Assembly (NCBI GenBank): GCA_021323865.1
Contig: JAJPKF010000006.1
Location: 28,833-92,832, forward strand
DNA: 64,000 bases
Origin: Pseudomonadota bacterium
Lineage (GTDB): Bacteria; Chloroflexota; UBA5177; JAJPKF01
Reading direction: 5' to 3'
Shown: positions 28,197 to 36,364 of the stretch, piece after piece
How the letters are laid out: each line of letters starts with the position of its first letter
How positions within the stretch are numbered: the first letter of the stretch is position 1
Made by a program: the position numbers and the translations under genes
Notes under the pieces: generated by a model
Seen by the model: the letters and a program-made list of their open reading frames with translations, nothing else
Database searches by the model: none
Told to the model about the DNA's origin: nothing

Positions 28197-28373
28197 TCAT
28201 CCTTGTCGGCCTGCATCCTCGGACTGCGCGGTGAGATGCCGCATGACCGTCTCGTCCTTCACCTTCTCAAAGGGGGTTCTGCAAGCCTCGCAGTAGAACT
28301 GGACCGTGAGCAGCTGCTGACCGAAGAGCGACATGACCTGTGTCGCCTCGGCCCCGCAGAAGGGACAGGCAAT
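28197..28373 (-). CDS. PaaD-type zinc ribbon as a separate small gene
   Basis: A 58-codon frame starting 12 nt after paaC. It encodes 'CPFCGAEATQVMSLFGQQ' and, further on, 'YCEACRTPFEKVKD', the same two CxxC pairs and spacing as the C-terminal zinc ribbon of canonical PaaD. No ATG/GTG/TTG precedes the first CxxC after the preceding in-frame stop. The best start is ATT 28373, placed 5 nt after GAGGG. The first ATG (28334) would lose half of the metal site. Either a rare ATT start is used or the gene is broken. It sits between paaC and the enoyl-CoA hydratase. Confidence 0.6.
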   Translation of the reverse strand: MACPFCGAEATQVMSLFGQQLLTVQFYCEACRTPFEKVKDETVMRHLTAQSEDAGRQG

Positions 28374-28384
28374 TCGTCCCTCGT

Positions 28385-29116
28385 CTACCCTTTCAGACGC
28401 CGTCGCTCACCGTCCCAACGATCCCAGGGCAGATCGGCCATTCCCATGGGAGTGGCAATGGCACTCGTGTCCATCACCGGGAGCACGCGCTCCAGGTAGG
28501 CGGAGCGCAGCTGCTCCGAGTCGCGGTCCAAAACGGTTCGCCGGCGCAGCTCCTCGATTTCTGCGTCGCTCTCGGGCCCGAACCACATGGCGGTCTCGGC
28601 CCAGATCCGGGAGAGGCTGTCTGACAGGCTCCGGTGCGATCCCGCGCCCGCGGTGGCCAGTCGCTGCACCCAGGCCTTGCCGTGCAGCCAATGAATCCCC
28701 TCTTCGCCCACGATCCGGCGCGCGCGATTGCGCAGATCGTCGTACGACGAGTCGTAGGCCGCCTCGAACATGACGGTCAGGGCGGTGTCGACGAGGAAGT
28801 TGGCGGCGACGAACTCGGACCACGACCGGAAGGGCTCGTCCAGCGCCCGAAGGCTGTGAAAGGCCGTGCGCCCCTCGGGCTCGACATCTTGACCGGTGAA
28901 GTCGCGGAACAGCGGATACTGGCTGCGGGCGTGACCGATCTCATCCTGGGCCATGGCGGCGGCGGCGACCGCCGCCTCCAGCGCCGGGGCCGCCGTGCAC
29001 CATTCGGCGTACCGGCGGCCCAGCCAGTACTTGTTGTCGGCGAGGGTTTGGATGAGGGCGAACAGGGCCGGATCGGCCTTCGCTGGAGTGGCGGCCGCGG
29101 CCGCGGTCTCCACCAT
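28385..29116 (-). CDS. paaC: phenylacetyl-CoA epoxidase subunit PaaC
   Basis: A 243-residue ferritin-like all-helical protein with 'AMAQDEIGHARSQYPLFRD' and 'VGEEGIHWLHGKAWVQRL', typical of PaaC. PaaC is the structural, non-catalytic partner of PaaA in the PaaABC(E) multicomponent monooxygenase that makes ring-1,2-epoxyphenylacetyl-CoA with O2. Its start overlaps the last base of the paaB stop. Confidence 0.92.
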   Translation of the reverse strand: MVETAAAAATPAKADPALFALIQTLADNKYWLGRRYAEWCTAAPALEAAVAAAAMAQDEIGHARSQYPLFRDFTGQDVEPEGRTAFHSLRALDEPFRSWSEFVAANFLVDTALTVMFEAAYDSSYDDLRNRARRIVGEEGIHWLHGKAWVQRLATAGAGSHRSLSDSLSRIWAETAMWFGPESDAEIEELRRRTVLDRDSEQLRSAYLERVLPVMDTSAIATPMGMADLPWDRWDGERRRLKG

Positions 29117-29364
29117 CAGGCTTCGATGACCGGGATGATGGTGTCGCGGGGGATCAGCACCATCTCAATCCAGGGAAACTCGTTGAAGATCGTTCGCGCG
29201 TAGACCCGACCGAGGTCCGGGTCGTCGGCCGCCACCGTGCCCACCTGGTAGAGCGGCTCGTCATACTTGCGGCGGGCATAGACCTCCCACAGCTTCCGGT
29301 CTTCGATCCATCCGCCCGCTTCAGAGGACTGCTGCTTCGCCGTCGGCGCAGGAGAAGTGTTCAT
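29116..29364 (-). CDS. paaB: phenylacetyl-CoA epoxidase subunit PaaB
   Basis: An 82-residue protein with the PaaB signature 'LWEVYARRKYDEPLYQVGTV' and 'VYARTIFNEFPWIEMVLIPRD'. PaaB bridges PaaAC units in the epoxidase complex. ATG 29364 overlaps the paaD stop by 4 bp and its stop touches paaC. Confidence 0.92.
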   Translation of the reverse strand: MNTSPAPTAKQQSSEAGGWIEDRKLWEVYARRKYDEPLYQVGTVAADDPDLGRVYARTIFNEFPWIEMVLIPRDTIIPVIEA

Positions 29365-29711
29365 ACCGCGATGCCCATCTCCTGGAGGGCAAGCCGGCCG
29401 TCTGCGGATAGCCGCCGCGGCGACCAGATGGGGTCCCAGACGATCTCGATCGCCACCGAAGCGATGCCGGGCTCCCGCAGCAGTCGCGCTTCGATATCCT
29501 CCATGATCATGTCGACGGCCGGACAGCCCATCGACGTGAGGGTGAGCTTCACGTCCACCGTTCCGCGATGCTCCCGGATATCCACAATGAGCCCCATGTC
29601 CACGATGCTGATGGGAAACTCGGGATCGAATACGTCCCGAAGCGCGTCCAGCAGTGCCGCTTCCCGCGGCGCTTGGCCGCCGGGGCCGCTCGGGTTGTTG
29701 CCGCCTGTCAC
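29361..29711 (-). CDS. paaD: PaaD DUF59/MIP18 domain protein
   Basis: 116 residues from GTG 29711 (TTG 29759 is the alternative). It contains the MIP18/DUF59 core 'DVFDPEFPISIVDMGLIVDI', 'VKLTLTSMGCPAVDMIMEDI' with the conserved Cys, and 'VWDPIWSPRRLSADGRLALQEMGI'. In PaaD this domain helps mature or assemble the metal centre of the epoxidase. The protein stops at ...EMGIAV and lacks the C-terminal zinc ribbon of full-length PaaD (~165 residues); that ribbon is encoded separately at 28197-28373. It is placed between paaA and paaB, an unusual position. Confidence 0.88.
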   Translation of the reverse strand: MTGGNNPSGPGGQAPREAALLDALRDVFDPEFPISIVDMGLIVDIREHRGTVDVKLTLTSMGCPAVDMIMEDIEARLLREPGIASVAIEIVWDPIWSPRRLSADGRLALQEMGIAV

Positions 29712-29761
29712 CGCTGCCTCGCGGGCAGCGGCGGCCGGCGATCCACTCGGGACCGGCAACG

Positions 29762-30712
29762 CTACGCCGCGGCCAGAAGCGATTTGAGCTCCTTGTGGCC
29801 GCGCTGAATGGTGTCTACGTACTGCTGGTTCATCGGGCCCCGGGCCTTCCAGCGCCCCAGGACCGCATCCCAGGTGATTTCCCCTTCGTCGATCAGCCAC
29901 CGTTTGTTCTCGGCGTCGAAGGCCAGTGGAAACGGTACGTCCAGGACATACCGCTCCGTGGCCTGATCGAAGTGCGCCGGGACGCTGTAGTTCAACGACT
30001 CGCACAGCGGGACCGCCGTGGACATCCAGATCTGGCGCAGCTCGTCGTTCGATTTGCCCTTGAAGCCGAAGCCCAGCTGCTCGGTGTGCCGCTTCTTGTC
30101 GTCGGGCAGGCCGAACCACTCGACGGTCAGCAGGAACATCCAGTCGATGGCCCGCTGGATCTCCCGCCGCCCTTCGGTTGTCTGGGAGAGCTTGCGCATC
30201 CAGTTCTCGCCATGCCGGAGGTGGAAGGTCTCCTCCTTGTCCACCTTCACGAGCGCGCGCTTCCACGGGCCGAACGTCGAGGAGCCGAAGACGTCACTGA
30301 GCAGGACGAAACCGGCCCGATCGTAAAACGCGTTGGCCATCACTAGCTCCACCCAGGTCGTGAGCGGTACGTCAAAGGCATAGGGATACTTGAACTTGGC
30401 GGGGTCGCGGTCGTAGATCAGGGCGTCGATGTCGACACCGAGGTCGCGCATGAGGCGGTAGGCAATGTGGGCGTGACCCAGCTCGTCCTGAATGATGGCC
30501 AGTGCTGAGCCGAACGGGTTCAGCGATGGAGCGGCCCTGGCGGGGTTGTAATAGGCCGGTGCGCTGATCAGCTCCGTATCCGCCGAAACGGTGAGGATGC
30601 GCTTGATCCCCTCCAAGTAGGCAGGGCTCATGTGCTCGATGGATTCGATGAGCTGGTGGTTCTTGATGCGTTCGAGCACCTGCTGATCGGTCAGCGGTGG
30701 GGCATCGGACAT
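29762..30712 (-). CDS. paaA: phenylacetyl-CoA epoxidase catalytic subunit PaaA
   Basis: 316 residues from ATG 30712 (MSDAPPLTDQ); a longer frame to 30829 adds a basic leader I do not trust. Diiron ligands of the ferritin-like fold are seen in 'LAIIQDELGHAHIAYRLM' and 'VDKEETFHLRHGENWM'. 'LPDDKKRHTEQLGFGFKGKSNDELRQ' is typical of PaaA. It inserts one oxygen atom of O2 into the ring of phenylacetyl-CoA. First gene of the operon. The reductase PaaE, needed for electron supply, is not in the window. Confidence 0.92.
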   Translation of the reverse strand: MSDAPPLTDQQVLERIKNHQLIESIEHMSPAYLEGIKRILTVSADTELISAPAYYNPARAAPSLNPFGSALAIIQDELGHAHIAYRLMRDLGVDIDALIYDRDPAKFKYPYAFDVPLTTWVELVMANAFYDRAGFVLLSDVFGSSTFGPWKRALVKVDKEETFHLRHGENWMRKLSQTTEGRREIQRAIDWMFLLTVEWFGLPDDKKRHTEQLGFGFKGKSNDELRQIWMSTAVPLCESLNYSVPAHFDQATERYVLDVPFPLAFDAENKRWLIDEGEITWDAVLGRWKARGPMNQQYVDTIQRGHKELKSLLAAA

Positions 30713-30849
30713 GGGCGCAGCGCTCCGTCTTGAGGTGGCCTCAGCCCCATCATAGCCCCGAAAACCGGCAGTCTCCGTGCTAAACTTGGCCCATTCCAGC
30801 CGGTGCACATGGCGCCTCGACGCCTTCACTCCGGAGCGGAAGGGGGGAG

Positions 30850-31329
30850 ATGGGCAGGAGCGATAACGGTCGAAGGTCCCGGCTTCCCCAGGCCATGTGG
30901 CCGACGGATGACCGGCCGTGGTCGCTGGCCGCCCTCACGATCCTCTCCCTCTTTTGCTGGCCAGGAGCAATTGTTCTCTCGGTGCGCAACCTGCAGTACC
31001 TCGGGGTCTACGACGAGAAGACGGCGCGGTTCTATGCCTGGGCCACCGCGGCATTCCTGGCCAGCCTGCTCCTCCTGACCTGGTCCTTCGATCCCAAGGC
31101 CTTTGAGAAGACCCCCGAGCAGCAGGCCCTTCCCATCACGCTCCTCTCGCCGCTGGTCTGTTATCTGATCCAGGTCATCCCGTTCCGGCGCTGGCGTCTG
31201 GCTCATCCCGCCCAGCCGACCAGGCCCTGGTATTCCTCGATTCTGCCCGCGATCGTGACTGCGCTGGCGACCATTGTCGTCGCCCTTGCCGCCATCAGCA
31301 TCGTTCAGGTGGCCATGCCGAAGTCGTAG
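30850..31329 (+). CDS. membrane protein, function unknown
   Basis: A 159-residue protein starting at ATG behind GGGGAG. Four hydrophobic segments are visible ('LAALTILSLFCWPGAIVLSV', 'FYAWATAAFLASLLLLTW', 'TLLSPLVCYLIQVI', 'IVTALATIVVALAAISIVQV'). The basic N-terminus suggests it stays inside. It is divergent from paaA; a TAAACT -10-like hexamer occurs near 30780. No family recognised. Confidence 0.65.
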   Translation: MGRSDNGRRSRLPQAMWPTDDRPWSLAALTILSLFCWPGAIVLSVRNLQYLGVYDEKTARFYAWATAAFLASLLLLTWSFDPKAFEKTPEQQALPITLLSPLVCYLIQVIPFRRWRLAHPAQPTRPWYSSILPAIVTALATIVVALAAISIVQVAMPKS

Positions 31330-31382
31330 TCCGCGCCTCCCTCGTCGGCCTCTGCGGTTCTCATGCCATAATCCTTTCGGTT

Positions 31383-32105
31383 GTGGAGACCACTCGTCGG
31401 AGTGCGGTGCGCCGCGTCGAACGTCCGCATCACCGGCTGCGCGACACCCTCTATCTAATCCTGGCGCTGCTGGTTCTGACCTTGACGATTGTCGGCGCCA
31501 CCAGCACCGTGGCGTTCGTGCTGGGGTCTCAGATCTTCCACGCGGCGAAACCGCACGCCGCTCCACCCGGCACGCCGCGGGTCGTCGTTCGCGTTCCGGA
31601 ACGCGCGGCGGCAGCGGTCCTGGCGCACGCGCGGCAAGAGCGACGCCGGCTTCTTCAGCGAGCGCGTGCCCAGGCGAGGGCCCTGCTCCGTGCGGCTCGA
31701 CGCCGTGCTTCACATCGCCCGGTGCCCACGAAGGTGCCTCCTCATCCTCGGTCCACCGCACCTGCCATACAACCCACCCCGGCTCCCGCGGCCCGTGCTC
31801 CCATCGGGACTCCAGCTCCGGCCCGCGTCGGGAGCCGTCCCTCAGGCTCGCTGCCGGCCGGCTGGGCGGTCGCCGCCGTGGGCAGCAACCCGTGGAGCCG
31901 AACGGTCCAGATTCGCAACCGCTCGGCAGTGAGCTTCTCCGGTGTGGTCACGATGACCTTCGTGGCTCGGAACGGTGGGGTCCTCGCCACCGACCTCGGA
32001 CATTTCGGCGGCGTCCCTCCGCACAGCACGGTAACGGTACACGTGTTTGGTGCCGACCCTCGGGTCTGGTATCGGTACCGGATCGCGGTTTCCGACATCC
32101 GTTAG
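31383..32105 (+). CDS. membrane-anchored extracytoplasmic protein, function unknown
   Basis: A 240-residue protein with one helix near the N-terminus ('LYLILALLVLTLTIVGATSTVAFVLG'). An Arg/Ala-rich helical stretch (~residues 70-110) and a Pro/Ala-rich linker follow. The C-terminal ~75-residue beta domain is 'WSRTVQIRNRSAVSFSGVVTMTF' to 'TVTVHVFGADPRVWYRYRI', which looks like a Fn3/CARDB-type fold. A CATAAT -10-like hexamer (31367-31372) lies only 10 bp before the GTG, so the message may lack a leader. Confidence 0.6.
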   Translation: METTRRSAVRRVERPHHRLRDTLYLILALLVLTLTIVGATSTVAFVLGSQIFHAAKPHAAPPGTPRVVVRVPERAAAAVLAHARQERRRLLQRARAQARALLRAARRRASHRPVPTKVPPHPRSTAPAIQPTPAPAARAPIGTPAPARVGSRPSGSLPAGWAVAAVGSNPWSRTVQIRNRSAVSFSGVVTMTFVARNGGVLATDLGHFGGVPPHSTVTVHVFGADPRVWYRYRIAVSDIR

Positions 32106-32187
32106 CCCCGGTGCGGCGCCTCGCGGTTCGGTACGCCGCTTGCTCTAAGTTGAGGTGGCGGTATTGGCCAGAAAGGGGACGCATCCC

Positions 32188-33471
32188 GTGTCAACCATGA
32201 CCAAGCCCGCGGCGCGCAGCGTCCGCGAGGGGCCGAACGAGTTCGAGACGGCACAACGGCAGTTCGATCGCGCGGCCGAGATTCTCAATCTCGATCCCAA
32301 TATTCGGTGCATTCTCCGAACGCCGCAGCGCATCCTGGAAGTGCACTTTCCCGTACACATGGACGACGGCAGCATCCGGGTCTTCACCGGCTTTCGAGTG
32401 CAGCACAATCTCCATCGTGGACCGACCAAGGGCGGCATCCGGTATCACCCGGACGTCACCTTGGATGAGGTGAAGGCGCTGGCGATGTGGATGACCTGGA
32501 AGTTCGCCATCATCGGTCTGCCCTTCGGAGGCGCCAAGGGCGGCGTGGTCGTCGAGCCGGAACGGCTCAGCCAGACCGAGCTGGAGCATCTCACCCGGCG
32601 CTTCACCACCGAGATCTCGATCATCATCGGTCCCGAGAGAGATATCCCTGCCCCCGATGTGAACACCAGCGGCCAGACCATGGCGTGGATGATGGACACC
32701 TACAGCATGCACACCGGCTTCTCGGTCCCGGCAGTCGTGACGGGGAAACCATTGAGCATCGGCGGCTCAGAGGGCCGGCTCGAGGCAACTGGGCGGGGCG
32801 TCATGATCGTTACCATCGACGCGCTCCAGCGTCTCGGCATTCCTCCCACGGAGACGACCGTCGCGGTTCAGGGGTTCGGAAACGTGGGCAGCCACACCGC
32901 CCGCCTGCTTCACCAGGAGGGCTGCCGCATTGTGGCGGTAAGTGATGTGCACGGTGGCATCTACAACCCGAAGGGCCTGCCGGTTCCTGAGCTGCTGCGA
33001 TACGTCCAGGAGCACGGCACGGTGCTCGGGTTCCCGCAGACCGAGTCGGTGACCAACATGGAGCTTCTGGAGCTGCCGGTAACGGTCCTGGTGCCGGCGG
33101 CGCTGGGAAACCAGATCACGGCCGAGAACGCCGATCGGATTCGCGCCCGGGTCGTCTCTGAGGGAGCGAACGGCCCGACGACGCCCGAGGCCGATGCCAT
33201 CATGCACGAGAACGGCGTCTTCCTGATTCCCGACATCCTTGCCAACGCCGGTGGCGTCACCGTCTCGTACTTCGAATGGGTTCAGGATCTCCAGCAGTTC
33301 TTCTGGACGGAGAACGAGATCGATCAGAAGCTCGCCCACATCATGCGCAAGAGCTTCGCGAAGACCTACGCCACCATGGAGAATCGCGGTGTCGACATGC
33401 GCATGGCGGCCTATATCGAAGCGGTGAGCAACGTCGCGGCCGCCACCGACGCCCGGTCCATATACCCGTAG
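32188..33471 (+). CDS. gdhA: glutamate dehydrogenase (Glu/Leu/Phe/Val family)
   Basis: 427 residues from GTG 32188, which has AAAGGGGA at good distance; an upstream GTG at 32155 has no such site. The substrate-binding Lys region is '[18 protein letters not shown]', the catalytic Lys is in '[15 protein letters not shown]', and the dinucleotide fold has '[15 protein letters not shown]'. Length and motifs fit hexameric glutamate dehydrogenase, linking ammonia and 2-oxoglutarate to glutamate. NAD versus NADP use is not certain from sequence. Confidence 0.9.
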   Translation: MSTMTKPAARSVREGPNEFETAQRQFDRAAEILNLDPNIRCILRTPQRILEVHFPVHMDDGSIRVFTGFRVQHNLHRGPTKGGIRYHPDVTLDEVKALAMWMTWKFAIIGLPFGGAKGGVVVEPERLSQTELEHLTRRFTTEISIIIGPERDIPAPDVNTSGQTMAWMMDTYSMHTGFSVPAVVTGKPLSIGGSEGRLEATGRGVMIVTIDALQRLGIPPTETTVAVQGFGNVGSHTARLLHQEGCRIVAVSDVHGGIYNPKGLPVPELLRYVQEHGTVLGFPQTESVTNMELLELPVTVLVPAALGNQITAENADRIRARVVSEGANGPTTPEADAIMHENGVFLIPDILANAGGVTVSYFEWVQDLQQFFWTENEIDQKLAHIMRKSFAKTYATMENRGVDMRMAAYIEAVSNVAAATDARSIYP

Positions 33472-33624
33472 CGGGCTCAGCAGCGGCCAGAAGCGGCCGG
33501 CCCGGACAGGGCGCGCGCTTCCGGTCCGAACAGGCGGTCCTGGTCCCTCTCGGCGCGGGCCCGAAATGTGGGGCTCACCGGCCGCAGGTCGATTTTGCCG
33601 CTCTTCTTCGGGCCGAGCCTTGCT

Positions 33625-34141
33625 TTAGAGCCCTCGGTTGGGCGGCACCCACTGTGAGCCGTTCCACCGCTCCCCAATCGGCCTTCTCGGGCCGGTCGAT
33701 GGGAGGACGCTGCCCACGGCCATGCAATGGTTGGGTCTCGGGCAGTCGACACCGCTTAGCTGGCGAACCCGTGCCGGGGGTTCCACGAGGCGGTCCGCAA
33801 CCACTTCCGGCCGTTCCAGCGCAAGCGTCAGACTGTAATCCCGGAACGGCGCTCGCGGTTTGGTGATGGGCTCCATGGAGCCAACCGCCATGCAGCGGTC
33901 GCCTCCGCGGCAGGTCACCCCGAGGAGCCTGGCCTAGAGTCGCTGTGATGTCGGGTTCGGGGGCCGCCACCATCTCCCGGAGCGGTATCGCTCGAGCAGG
34001 GCGCTGGGACCGCGAGAGGCGGCCGAGTCCACTCGCGTGGGATGCGCCCAACAGCGTCGTCACCTGCTCCACCGGCTCACCATCACTGATGTAGTCGGTC
34101 GCGCCGAGGTCCAGCGAGCTGGACAGGGTGCGTGCAATCAA
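33625..34141 (-). pseudogene. decayed 'CMAVGS...ERWNG.W' repeat protein
   Basis: On the reverse strand about three repeat units can be traced. The last two share a frame: 'LLGVTCRGGDRCMAVGS' and 'LSGVDCPRPNHCMAVGS' then 'IGERWNGSQWVPP'. Before them the same frame reads 'LLERYRSGRWWRPPNPTSQRL', interrupted by TAG at 33934-33936. Further upstream the frame shifts to 'DYISDGEPVEQVTTLL'. This matches extracellular repeats common in Actinobacteria and Chloroflexota-like genomes (SCxxAxxCxAVGxYxx...TLxERWNGxxWxxxxxPNP). At least one stop and one frameshift make it a pseudogene. The flanks 33472-33624 and 34142-34272 hold nothing I can call. Confidence 0.65.
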
Positions 34142-34272
34142 GGCTGGGATCGGCGAAGTGCTCCAGGTCAGGTGGTCAGAGCTTCAACTCAGGAGTGGGT
34201 TCGCGTCGGGAGCCACCGGGGCGATTCGGCGTTGGGTCCCCACGACCCACGCCGGCTAGAAGCTCTCGGCCA

Positions 34273-34809
34273 CTACGAATTGGATCCACACTCAAGTATC
34301 GCCTCCAAAAGCCCGAGTGCTTCAGCCTGTAGGGCGTGCACGGTTCCCTCAAGATCAATTGACTCGAGGCGGGACGCCGCGTAGCTGGCTCGGAAGATGA
34401 GCGACCATGTCCCGCTGAGAAGGGGTGTCAAAGCGTGTCCGCGGGGTCGCAGGAAGCGCCCAGCCGCTTCCTCTGCCGCACGCCCGCCCGCCCGGTCCAC
34501 CGGGTCGCGATTCCACCGGCTGAACGAGCCGACGGGGCCGTGCTCCCAGATGCTCCGACGGGTCCGCCTCGTCACGTGAGTACACGCTTCGAGAGAGGCG
34601 TCGTCGGTGATCGGTGTCGTGGACTCTACCTCCGTGGCATCGGCGCCGAGACCTCCCAGGCGGAGCCAAGTGCCGGCGAACGGACGGGCGTACCAGTCCA
34701 GCGCCATCCATGCCCGCCGCTCTTCGATCTCGTCCGTGCGTCGCGAACCGGCCACGCGGCGCTGGTAGGCCCGGGCGAGGTGCTGCTCCTCGGGGTCTAA
34801 GTCGGCCAA
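34273..34809 (-). CDS. hypothetical protein, possibly N-terminally truncated
   Basis: 178 residues from TTG 34809. The frame continues upstream as '...ESPVVDWFVLTWLADLDPEE', with no usable start before an in-frame TAG at 34879-34881. The true N-terminus may therefore be lost. The readable part is helical, with 'RRAWMALDWYARPFAGTWLRLGGL' in the middle and a Leu-rich C-terminus 'ALQAEALGLLEAILE'. I recall similar helical actinobacterial proteins of unknown function. It lies among decayed genes and may itself be one. Confidence 0.4.
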   Translation of the reverse strand: MADLDPEEQHLARAYQRRVAGSRRTDEIEERRAWMALDWYARPFAGTWLRLGGLGADATEVESTTPITDDASLEACTHVTRRTRRSIWEHGPVGSFSRWNRDPVDRAGGRAAEEAAGRFLRPRGHALTPLLSGTWSLIFRASYAASRLESIDLEGTVHALQAEALGLLEAILECGSNS

Positions 34810-34907
34810 CCAGGTGAGTACGAACCAGTCGACAACGGGGCTTTCGTTGGCATCCGCGAGTGTTCCGATCGCGGTCCCCTATTCGGCTACGGAGTGACGG
34901 CAAACCT

Positions 34908-35696
34908 CTAGCGGCATTGTTTCGGGAGGCGGATCTTGGGGAAGCGTCTGGGATGCCAGTTCAGGGCAACCGTCGTTCGCGACGTCTGGATCGGGCCCTT
35001 TGAGTGTGCGGGGTGAGCAGGTGAGACTGCCCGGCTGCTTACGCGGAGGATGAGCCCGGTCCTCCGCCCAATCAGGAAGGTCTCCCGGAATGTCGAATTA
35101 GCGCCGTAGACGGCGGGTATCCGCGTACGCACGGTCACGGCCCATACGCGATGCTTGCCCAGACGCCTCCGGCCCGCTAGTCTCGCCCGCTCGGGGTTCT
35201 GTGCAACGACGGGACCGTAAGAGTTCGTCGCCGACCCGGGCGGGCCCCGAAACGTTCGTCTGCTGCACCGCCAGGGCTTCCCCGGCGATCGGAAAGCCGC
35301 ATGCGATCCGACGGAGATTCCCAGGTAGCGGCTCGCAATCGGTCCGTCTGGGCCGTGTCCGCGTATCCGGCCGGCCTCGCGTCCACGACCAGGGAACCCG
35401 CCTCGCACGGTGTACCAGCCACGCCCGCTGGTGACCAAACCGTATCGGCGCCGCGGTCGTAGCGTGATTAGCTCGACCTGGTCGACGGTCACCTGGTAGC
35501 TGAAGCGGCCCAACGACCGGAGGCGGCCGAGGGCGTGTCGCAGGAGGGTGGGGCCCCGGCCGTCGGCGCCGGGCGGGGCACCGGCCCGCTCAGCCGACGC
35601 CGTCAGAGAGCCACCGCCGAGTGTCGCCGCGGCTAGGATCGCCAGCCCCAGCGCAGCCCGCGGTGTGTCCGACAGGATGTGCCGCTTCCTAAACAT
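34908..35696 (-). CDS. secreted protein, function unknown
   Basis: A 262-residue protein with a signal peptide ('ALGLAILAAATLGGGSLTASA', cleavage after ASA likely). The mature part is very basic and beta-rich, with 'RFSYQVTVDQVELITLRPR' and 'HRVWAVTVRTRIPAVYG', 'RETFLIGRRTGLILRVSSRA'. Strand-to-strand layout resembles LolA/LppX-type half-barrels that carry lipids, but no signature residue supports that. A single Cys precedes the C-terminal Arg. Confidence 0.6.
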   Translation of the reverse strand: MFRKRHILSDTPRAALGLAILAAATLGGGSLTASAERAGAPPGADGRGPTLLRHALGRLRSLGRFSYQVTVDQVELITLRPRRRYGLVTSGRGWYTVRGGFPGRGREAGRIRGHGPDGPIASRYLGISVGSHAAFRSPGKPWRCSRRTFRGPPGSATNSYGPVVAQNPERARLAGRRRLGKHRVWAVTVRTRIPAVYGANSTFRETFLIGRRTGLILRVSSRAVSPAHPAHSKGPIQTSRTTVALNWHPRRFPKIRLPKQCR

Positions 35697-35712
35697 TCGG
35701 TCCGCCTCCTAC

Positions 35713-36293
35713 CTAAAGATGTTCGCAGGGGAAAGAGTTGTGGGCGTGCTTCGGCAGCTCGGCGAGTTCCGTGAGGGCGTCAGAGAGCGGGCCCTGCAGC
35801 TCATACGCAAAGGCGCCCTCCGGGAACCGCTCGCGGCGCTCACCGTGAAGCAGCTGCTTGACCAGTTCGGCGATCTGCACGGCCATGCTCGGACCCGCTT
35901 CGAGTTCGGATGCCTGCCACGCGACGACGACGGTCCGCCGTCCCTCGGCCAGCGCACTCAGAAGCAGGTCCAGGGCATCATGCCGGCCGCCGAGGCAGGC
36001 GAAGCTGGACAAGCCGGCCGCGTACAGCGCGGGAACCCAGGCAGGCCTCCCGCCGAGCGTCACAACTCCCGCGACCACCGCTCCGGCGCCCACCAGCGCC
36101 CGACAAGCGTCCACCGCCGCATCCGGCGAGGCGTCCAGGAGCCCATGATGGCGACATCGGCGCCCGCGCGGCAGACGTCGAGATCGAAGGGCGTCAGCGG
36201 CCCAGAGTAGACCACATCGTGGCCGCCCGCGGCCACCCAGACGCGAATCCCCTCGCGTGGAACGTCCACATTCGACAGAATTGCGATGCGCAC
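35713..36293 (-). pseudogene. frameshifted response-regulator-like gene
   Basis: GTG 36293, with GAAGGG upstream, opens 'MRIAILSNVDVPREGIRVWV' and 'GADVAIMGS', the start of a receiver-like fold. Around 36120-36190 the coding frame changes. The next frame continues with 'DACRALVGAGAVVAGVVTLGG', 'LYAAGLSSFACLGG' and 'EGRRTVVVAWQASELEAG', matching the later receiver strands and hinge. The combined ~193-residue product aligns by eye to LuxR-type response regulators but lacks the phospho-acceptor Asp, and its C-terminus is no longer a clear HTH. Sequencing error is possible, but the lost Asp and HTH favour decay. Confidence 0.5.
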
Positions 36294-36364
36294 CCCAGTA
36301 CCCTTCGCACTATTAAGATACCGCCTCGGCGCGAGAACGTCAAGCCTGGGACGCGGCGCCCGGC

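Noticed and set aside
29711..30266. Upstream extension of the PaaD frame to 30266
   Set aside because: That part overlaps paaA in another frame and encodes an Arg/Pro/Ala-rich nonsense sequence; PaaD similarity begins only after 29711.
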